From Rhizophagus irregularis (lineage: Eukaryota; Glomeromycota; Glomeromycetes; Glomerales; Glomeraceae), in the NCBI RefSeq assembly GCF_026210795.1, contig NC_089449.1, positions 3,596,001-3,660,000 on the forward strand: a DNA stretch of 64,000 nt, read 5' to 3'. Below, piece by piece: positions 58,398-64,000 of the stretch; position 1 is the stretch's first letter, and the number at the start of each line of letters is the position of its first letter. The notes under the pieces are model-generated. The model saw nothing but the letters and a program-made list of their open reading frames with translations, searched no databases and had not been told where the DNA came from. A program made the position numbers and the translations under genes.

Positions 58398-58715
58398 TCA
58401 ATTATATGGATGTCGTAATGTCACTTTGCTACGGGTTTTTTCGTTACAAATGTAGATTTCATCATAGATAACTTCGTTACGGTAATATGACTTCGCTACG
58501 GTTTCTTCGTAGACAACTTCGTTACGGTAGTGTGATTTCATTACGATTTCATTCATGTAGTCTTCGTCGCGGTTTTTTGACAATTTTAGACTGAATTGTT
58601 GGTAGTCCGCTTTCATGTCATAATTGTTATATACAACAACAATACAAACAATACAAACAAAGAATACAATGAATCCGAATACAATTAATTTAATAATGCG
58701 TTCGTTCGTGTTCAT
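58398..58715 (-). CDS. 105-aa short membrane protein with internal repeats
   Basis: ATG at 58715. A short polar start (MNTNERIIK) leads into one strong membrane segment, residues ~10-28 (LIVFGFIVFFVCIVCIVVV). Then YNNYDMKADYQQF follows, which aligns with HDYNIEAQVQQNF of the gene at 32344. The tail has a duplicated ~15-residue unit: KSHYRNEVVYEETVA then KSYYRNEVIYDEIYI. It ends in a basic stretch. TATA region GTTATAAATATCC on the minus strand (58784-58796), 69-81 nt upstream. Tyr/Glu-rich repeats on the far side of the membrane could be a docking or phosphorylation region, but this is speculation. Confidence 0.65.
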   Translation of the reverse strand: MNTNERIIKLIVFGFIVFFVCIVCIVVVYNNYDMKADYQQFSLKLSKNRDEDYMNEIVMKSHYRNEVVYEETVAKSYYRNEVIYDEIYICNEKTRSKVTLRHPYN

Positions 58716-58783
58716 CTTAAAATAATTTTTTTGATGCCAAAAGTTTTTTTTTTTTAAAAAAAAAAGGATCTGATAAAACTTTA

Positions 58784-58796
58784 GGATATTTATAAC
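58784..58796 (-). promoter_or_regulatory. TATA region of the 105-aa gene
   Basis: Minus-strand GTTATAAATATCC at the spacing used by the other short genes. Confidence 0.5.
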
Positions 58797-58799
58797 AAA

Positions 58800-59587
58800 A
58801 ATTCGTAAAAAACTTTTTAAAGAAAAAGGAAAAATTCGTAAAATAAGAAACCATCAAATTGTTGGTGAATGACGAGAATTACTTACTAATTATTCTAATG
58901 CAAATTAAATTTGAGTTTTATAAAGAAATAATTATCTTTTCAAATCTCAAAGGGTTTTTGTAAGAAAATATCTAAGTAAAATTTAATTATTTTTAGAGAT
59001 ATCTCAAGCAAAATTCCCTCGCTCTTTAGAGGATAAGTTGCCATACTGAAAATCGCAGGACTTTAAATATAGATTTTAAATCTATTTGCTCATTTTTGTA
59101 CTTAACATTTTTTTGCGTATTTCAGAAACGTATTTCCTAAATAACAAATACGAATTGGTAGGTAATGGAATTTTTCCATCTTTTTTACGTAAAGTACGTA
59201 GGTAATGGAATTTTTCCATCTTTTTTACATAAAGTACGTAAAGGAAGATTGAAGTCCTTTAATGATTTATAAAAATCGGGACCGTATTAATCTAGGAATC
59301 CGTTTACGAAATGTGTTTCTCTGACGCTTTGAATTCAGGTCACGTTTATATAAAAGAAGAATTAAATTATATTATGTTTACCCAGTTCCATGAAGATTGA
59401 GAGGAGGACGTACTGATACCTTACCCGAAGGAGATACCAAATTGTCCAACTTATCATGGTTCTAGACAGCAAACATACTTAATTAACATTCTGTTTAATT
59501 AAACGGACCTTTACTGACATTGTTAGATGAGAAAATGCTCTTAATCTAAAGTAGGAACAATAATATGCTTCTGATTTTTCATCAAAG
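58800..59587. other. AT-rich intergene with a 40-bp direct repeat
   Basis: 59158-59197 and 59198-59237 are two adjacent 40-bp copies starting GTAGGTAATGGAATTTTTCC, with one mismatch. Nothing else recognised. Confidence 0.8.
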
Positions 59588-60582
59588 TCAAATTGATCGG
59601 ATATTTATAAGAATCCGTATATAGTAACTACTGCACATCTTTTTCACTGATTGAATCAGAAAAATCTTTTTCTAATAGTTCAGTTTAACTACGCATACCC
59701 TTTTACTATGTTTTATGTCAAATTCTGAAATTTCTTTTTCATATATGCAACCGTATTCATCAAAACTCCAAGTATTAGTACTTGATACTTTTCATGTTTT
59801 TGAAATTTTAATTTTTCTTCATTTTTGATCAATCTCATTCCTTCTTTTGTAAAGCTTCCTAATTATAGATTTTCGTCATGATCTACAAATTAATCAGCTG
59901 ATATCTTAATCACTTGACTTAATATTCTTCTACTTTACTGCGTAGTGCGTACTACGCCTATCACGTGACTTTCCTTCACAACTAGGTTAAAGTCTCTCCC
60001 ATTTAAAATGTATTATATAATTTTTCCATAACGGCCTTTTTAAAGTAAAAATAAAATAAAATAAATAAATCGTGACAAAGGATTGATTTATTTTTGGCGA
60101 GAGTTTCTCCTAAGGTATTACTTCTATCAATAATTGAATATTAATTAAAACTCAGGCGTACCATGAGCATACTCTTGGTAACTTTTAATAATTAATATTC
60201 AATCCATCAAACGTTGAGGGGAAATTGTGAAAATTACAAACATATTTATAAATAAGTATGTTACACTATGCTAATCACTTATTTCCTACAGCTTATAGTG
60301 TAATACCGTGATAAGTCACGTTGCCACCTTAGATATTAACAAAATAAGTCTTATAAATAAATGCTTGGTTTAATAATATTAAATAACGATTAAATATTTA
60401 TCCTAAAATTTCAGAATGCGATAATTTCCCATATTAGAACCCTTAAAATAATACCATTAAATTAATTAATGTGGCTCTTTTTCATCATAAGAAAAAGGCA
60501 AAAAGAATCGAAATTATCTATTCTAAAGGTAAATGGTAATATTAATTATTTTCAAAATTCGTAACTTCATTTTTGGGGAGAT
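59588..60582. repeat. ~1-kb tandem duplication, copy 1
   Basis: Highly similar to 60583-61580 over its whole length, differing by scattered substitutions and short indels. It contains the palindrome GCGTAGTGCGTACTACGC (59939-59956) followed by CACGTGAC, and a ~71-nt stem-loop at 60133-60203. No ORF with coding character. Confidence 0.92.
60133..60203 (+). other. Stem-loop conserved in both tandem copies
   Basis: Outer arms ATTGAATATTAATTAAAA and TTTTAATAATTAATATTCAA pair. An inner stem ACCATGAG...CTCTTGGT (7 of 8 paired) closes a CATA loop. The second copy at ~61131-61192 keeps both stems and changes only one base, outside them. Confidence 0.75.
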
Positions 60583-61580
60583 CAGATTGATCTGTTATTT
60601 ATAAGAATCTGTATATAGTAACTACAGATTATCATTGCACATCTTTTTCACCAATTGATTTATTTTCTAATAGTTCAGTTTAACTACGCATACCCTTTTA
60701 CTATGTTTTATGTCAAATTCTGAAATTTTCTTTTCATATATGCATCAAAACTCCAAGTATTAGTACTTGATACTTTTCATGTTTTTGAAATTTTAATTTT
60801 TCTTCATTTTTGATCTACAATCTCATTTCTTCTTTTGTAAAGTTTTCTAATTATAGATTTTCGTCATGATCTACAAATTAATCAGCTGATATCTTAATCA
60901 CTTGACTTAATATTCTTCTACTTTACTGCGTAGTGCGTACTACGCCTATCACGTGACTTTCCTTCACAACTAGGTTAAAGTCTCTCCCATTTAAAATGTA
61001 TTATATAATTTTTCCATAACGGCCTTTTTAAAGTAAAAATAAAATAAAATAAATAAATCGTGACAAAGGATTGATTTATTTTTGGCGAGAGTTTCTCCTA
61101 AGGTATTACTTCTATCAATAATTGAATATTAATTAAAACTCAGGCGCACCATGAGCATACTCTTGGTAACTTTTAATAATTAATATTCAATCCATCAAAC
61201 GTTGAGGGGAAATTGTGAAAATTACAAACATATTTATAAATAAGTATGTTACACTATGCTAATCACTTATTTCCTACGACCATTTTCTTTTATAGTGTAA
61301 TACCTAAACCCGTGATAAGTCACGTTGCCACCTTAGATATTGATAAAATAAGTCTATGATTGGTTTAATAATATTAAATAACGATTAAATATTTATCCTA
61401 AAATTTCAGAATGCGATAGTTTCCCCATATTAAAACCCTTTAAATAATACCATTAAATTAATTAATGTGGCTCTTTTTCATCATAAGAAAAAGGCAAAAA
61501 GAATCGAAATTATCTATTCTAAAGGTAAATGGTAATTATTAATTATTTTCAAAATTCGTAACTTCATTTTTGGGGGGAGA
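60583..61580. repeat. ~1-kb tandem duplication, copy 2
   Basis: Second unit. A third begins at ~61581 (TCAAATTGATCTGTTATTTA) and is soon degraded, with only weak matches (GATCTACAAATTAACC, 61698) up to ~61830. Confidence 0.92.
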
Positions 61581-61830
61581 TCAAATTGATCTGTTATTTA
61601 TAAGGATCTGTATTTAGTAACTTTTAAGGTATCCAATCAAAACGATCATTTCATTCATAATTATCTAAAATCACAAATTAATCATATCCTTTATGATCTA
61701 CAAATTAACCACCTATCTTATATTACGGCATTACAATAGGTAATTTCCAAGTTATCTAATATTCCATGGCTTTCTTCTATTTTAATAATACTTAATTTGA
61801 GTAAAGTTACATATAACATGTGACTTTGTA

Positions 61831-63018
61831 TTATTTAGATCATTTCGCGATTAAATTGTAAACTTAAATATATTTTAATAAAAAATTTTAAATATATAAT
61901 TATAAATTTCTCAGAATTCCTGATACAATAATGTACAGTATATGTAAATTTACAGTCTAATATAAAATTACTTAAGTTTATGCTTTAAATGTAAATTTAT
62001 ATCTAATTTATAATTTTAAATATTATAGTAAAAAAAAATACATTGATAAATAAATACCACATTTCTAGATTATTTTTTGTCATTTTATCAAAGATTTCAT
62101 AGCATTAATTTTTTTATGACATTTCTTTAAGAAAACAAAAAATCAATGTCATTTGATAAATAAAACTATACGACAAAAAGATTCTCTAATTATTGTTTAT
62201 TATTAGTTATTATCATTATTACTATTTAAGGTAATTTTATTACTATTAGGTTGTATATAGAGAAATTTTTCAATAATTTGGTGGATAAAGTCTGTTAATT
62301 TTCTTCACAGAAAATGTTTAGAGCAAATTGTTATCAAATAAAAGAAGAATTCCTTTGAGAGATAATTAAATATTGGAAAAAAGTGAATAATAGTCTGAAT
62401 ATTTATTTACATGATGTTTTTAATTCATTATTCATTAAATAGTGAGAATAATAATTTTGGTTGTAAATAATTTTATTTAACCCTCTCTGGGATTCATGCG
62501 GTTCTCTGCAAGAAAGTAATTAATTTTAAGTAAATTTATATAATCGAAACCGGATTTCCTACAATAGGAGGCTGTTGTTCGTATCCTTCTTACCCCTATT
62601 CCGACCGCTCCTGTATTAAACCATGTAATAAACTATTTTTGTGCTATATTTGTTTAATACAATATAATATTTAAATACAATACAGATTAAATTGATATAT
62701 AATGAAAATATACCATTAAAAAAAGAGACTTTTAATATAAAGTTGATCAGAATAAAAAAATTATCCTTGTCAGATATATAATTACGAACATATTAGTTTG
62801 AGTATGTAAATTAAATACAAAGTTTGATGGAAGTCGCATCATGAACTGATCGATATACTACTTTATAAGATAAAAAATTAATTAATAAAAATTTCACATT
62901 ACTATAAGGGAGTAAATAAATCTGTTGTTTACCTTATACTAAAAACTAACTCCAATCATATTAAAATATACAAAGAATATTACAATATAATATATACACG
63001 TATATAAAATGTAATTAA
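61831..63018. other. AT-rich intergene, nothing recognised
   Basis: Contains one GC-richer patch (62560-62620, CAATAGGAGGCTGTTG) without a recognisable fold or ORF. Confidence 0.4.
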
Positions 63019-63746
63019 TTAATATAAATCAGTTTCAGTAAAGTCCACACTAAATCCTTGATCATGTAATAGTTTATTCTTAAGTTTTTCACGTTTTTGT
63101 CTTGCTTCCATTTCCTCTCGTTGTGCCAATAGAATTTCTTCAACTGGTACCTGTCGAAGCGGTAATTCATCCTCCTTATCAAGATCCTAAATTTTTTTAA
63201 AAATTGTAATTTTAGAGTAAGTTTAAAAAAGGTAAATTTAGTTATTCATAAATTTCATTCGATAAAAAAAACCCCTTACAATTTCACCTAATAGAACCAC
63301 ATTTTCGCCTCTAATTATGAAAATTCCACGCGGTATATCTCCATACGCGTCACCAACATATATGCGCTCTATCGTATCTTGTAAAACTAAATTTGCTACA
63401 AAATATAAAAAAAAATAAAATTTAAAAAATATTTTTCAATAAAAAAAAAATTTATTTTATAATACATATTATAACAAACAAGAATCTTTATTACCAAATT
63501 GATCAAAAGACCTTAATACACCAATAAGTTTGCGACCATCTCGAAGCACTACTAACAATTTTCCTTTTTTTTTAAAAAAAAATATGTGTATATGTATATA
63601 TATATATAATTTTACAAACTTAATATAATTTATTTTATATAATTTATATTAAAACCACGTTTTTTTTAAAAAAAAAACTTACTATCAACACTATCTACTA
63701 AACTTGCAGAAGTTGTAAAAATCTGTCCTGGAATAAAATTATCCAT
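63019..63746 (-). CDS. LSM1: LSM1, decapping-complex Sm-like protein
   Basis: Four exons (63683-63746, 63495-63563, 63280-63395, 63019-63186) splice in frame to 138 aa, the usual size. Sm1 is [20 protein letters not shown] with [10 protein letters not shown]; Sm2 is [20 protein letters not shown] followed by EIDLDKED. A charged helical tail follows ([20 protein letters not shown]), as in other LSM1 proteins. Known role: the subunit that defines the cytoplasmic LSM1-7 ring, which binds the 3' end of deadenylated mRNA and promotes decapping, often in P-bodies. No lesion. Start chosen as the ATG giving [16 protein letters not shown], aligned with the family N-terminus. Confidence 0.97.
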
Positions 63747-63869
63747 TATATTTTTTTTAAAAAAAAATGAAGATCGACAACCCCGCAATTTATTTAGTAG
63801 ATTTCATTTTCACGTGATCATATGTCACCTTGTGTCAATTATATTTAGTTAATTCAAAATTTATAAATA

Positions 63870-64000
63870 ACCAAGTATTCATAAATAATACAGTATATAT
63901 ATTTATTAATTTTCAATATCAAATTAAAATTAATTTATTGTAAATTAATGAAATAAAAATTTGACTTCTTTTATCAATTATTTTCATCTATTTACATAAA
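63870..64000. repeat. Kinase 3' flank repeat, partial copy at the window edge
   Basis: TTGACTTCTTTTATCAATTA...TTTCATCTATTTACATAAA repeats 53963-54001. In the other copies kinase codons on the minus strand follow to the right, so another kinase gene may begin beyond the window. Confidence 0.6.

Noticed and set aside
1-64000. CRISPR arrays, operons and ribosome binding sites
   Set aside because: All tandem repeats lack unique spacers, and the genes are intron-rich eukaryotic genes, so prokaryotic signals do not apply.
1-64000. tRNA and rRNA genes
   Set aside because: No cloverleaf with proper A and B boxes and no rRNA-like block was seen by eye; a covariance search would be needed to exclude them fully.

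Overview
This window looks like part of the nuclear genome of an arbuscular mycorrhizal fungus, most likely Rhizophagus or a close relative. That is inferred from extreme AT richness, genes cut by many short GT-AG introns, tyrosine-kinase-like kinase genes with an N-terminal Cys4 ribbon, and a large load of decayed DNA transposons. No database was searched. All exon structures are my own hand-spliced models; the reading frame was checked across every junction I report for the intact genes.

Layout. (1) 0.3-9.9 kb is a compact housekeeping block: RACK1 with a U24-like snoRNA in intron 4, a 14-exon orphan of 732 aa, a MESH1/HDDC3-type hydrolase sharing a divergent promoter with eIF2B alpha, and a mitochondrial ribosomal protein of the mL59 type. 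(2) 9.9-14.8 kb is mixed: a broken multi-exon gene, a TA-flanked MITE and a divergent HAP2/NF-YA gene. (3) 14.8-29.9 kb is gene-poor: a small secreted cysteine-rich protein, a direct segmental duplication, tandem arrays, an hAT-like MITE and a pogo-like remnant. (4) 29.9-45 kb is repeat territory: a decayed MULE, minisatellites, an interstitial telomere tract, MITEs, and a three-level nest in which a 3.1 kb Harbinger element sits in a foldback element that itself sits in a ~108 bp satellite. (5) 45-58.7 kb holds one apparently intact kinase gene, one broken kinase gene and several very short genes for membrane or secreted proteins. (6) 58.8-62 kb is dominated by a ~1 kb tandem duplication. (7) LSM1 lies at 63.0-63.7 kb.

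The strongest candidate for something undescribed is a family of very short proteins (about 45-116 aa) scattered through 24-59 kb. Most have a hydrophobic N-terminal segment followed directly by a motif of the form K-[YH]-x-[IL]-D-x-(G/H)-Y-x-[ILV]-E. A TATA box usually lies about 45-80 nt upstream of the ATG. Two copies in a segmental duplication (35280-35420 and 48784-48921) differ mainly by silent changes and an in-frame codon deletion, which argues that they are real genes. Several are shorter than usual ORF cut-offs.

The genes do not form a single pathway. The housekeeping block is rich in translation and mRNA-fate functions (RACK1, eIF2B alpha, mL59, LSM1), while the accessory region combines kinases, short secreted or membrane proteins, and transposon debris.
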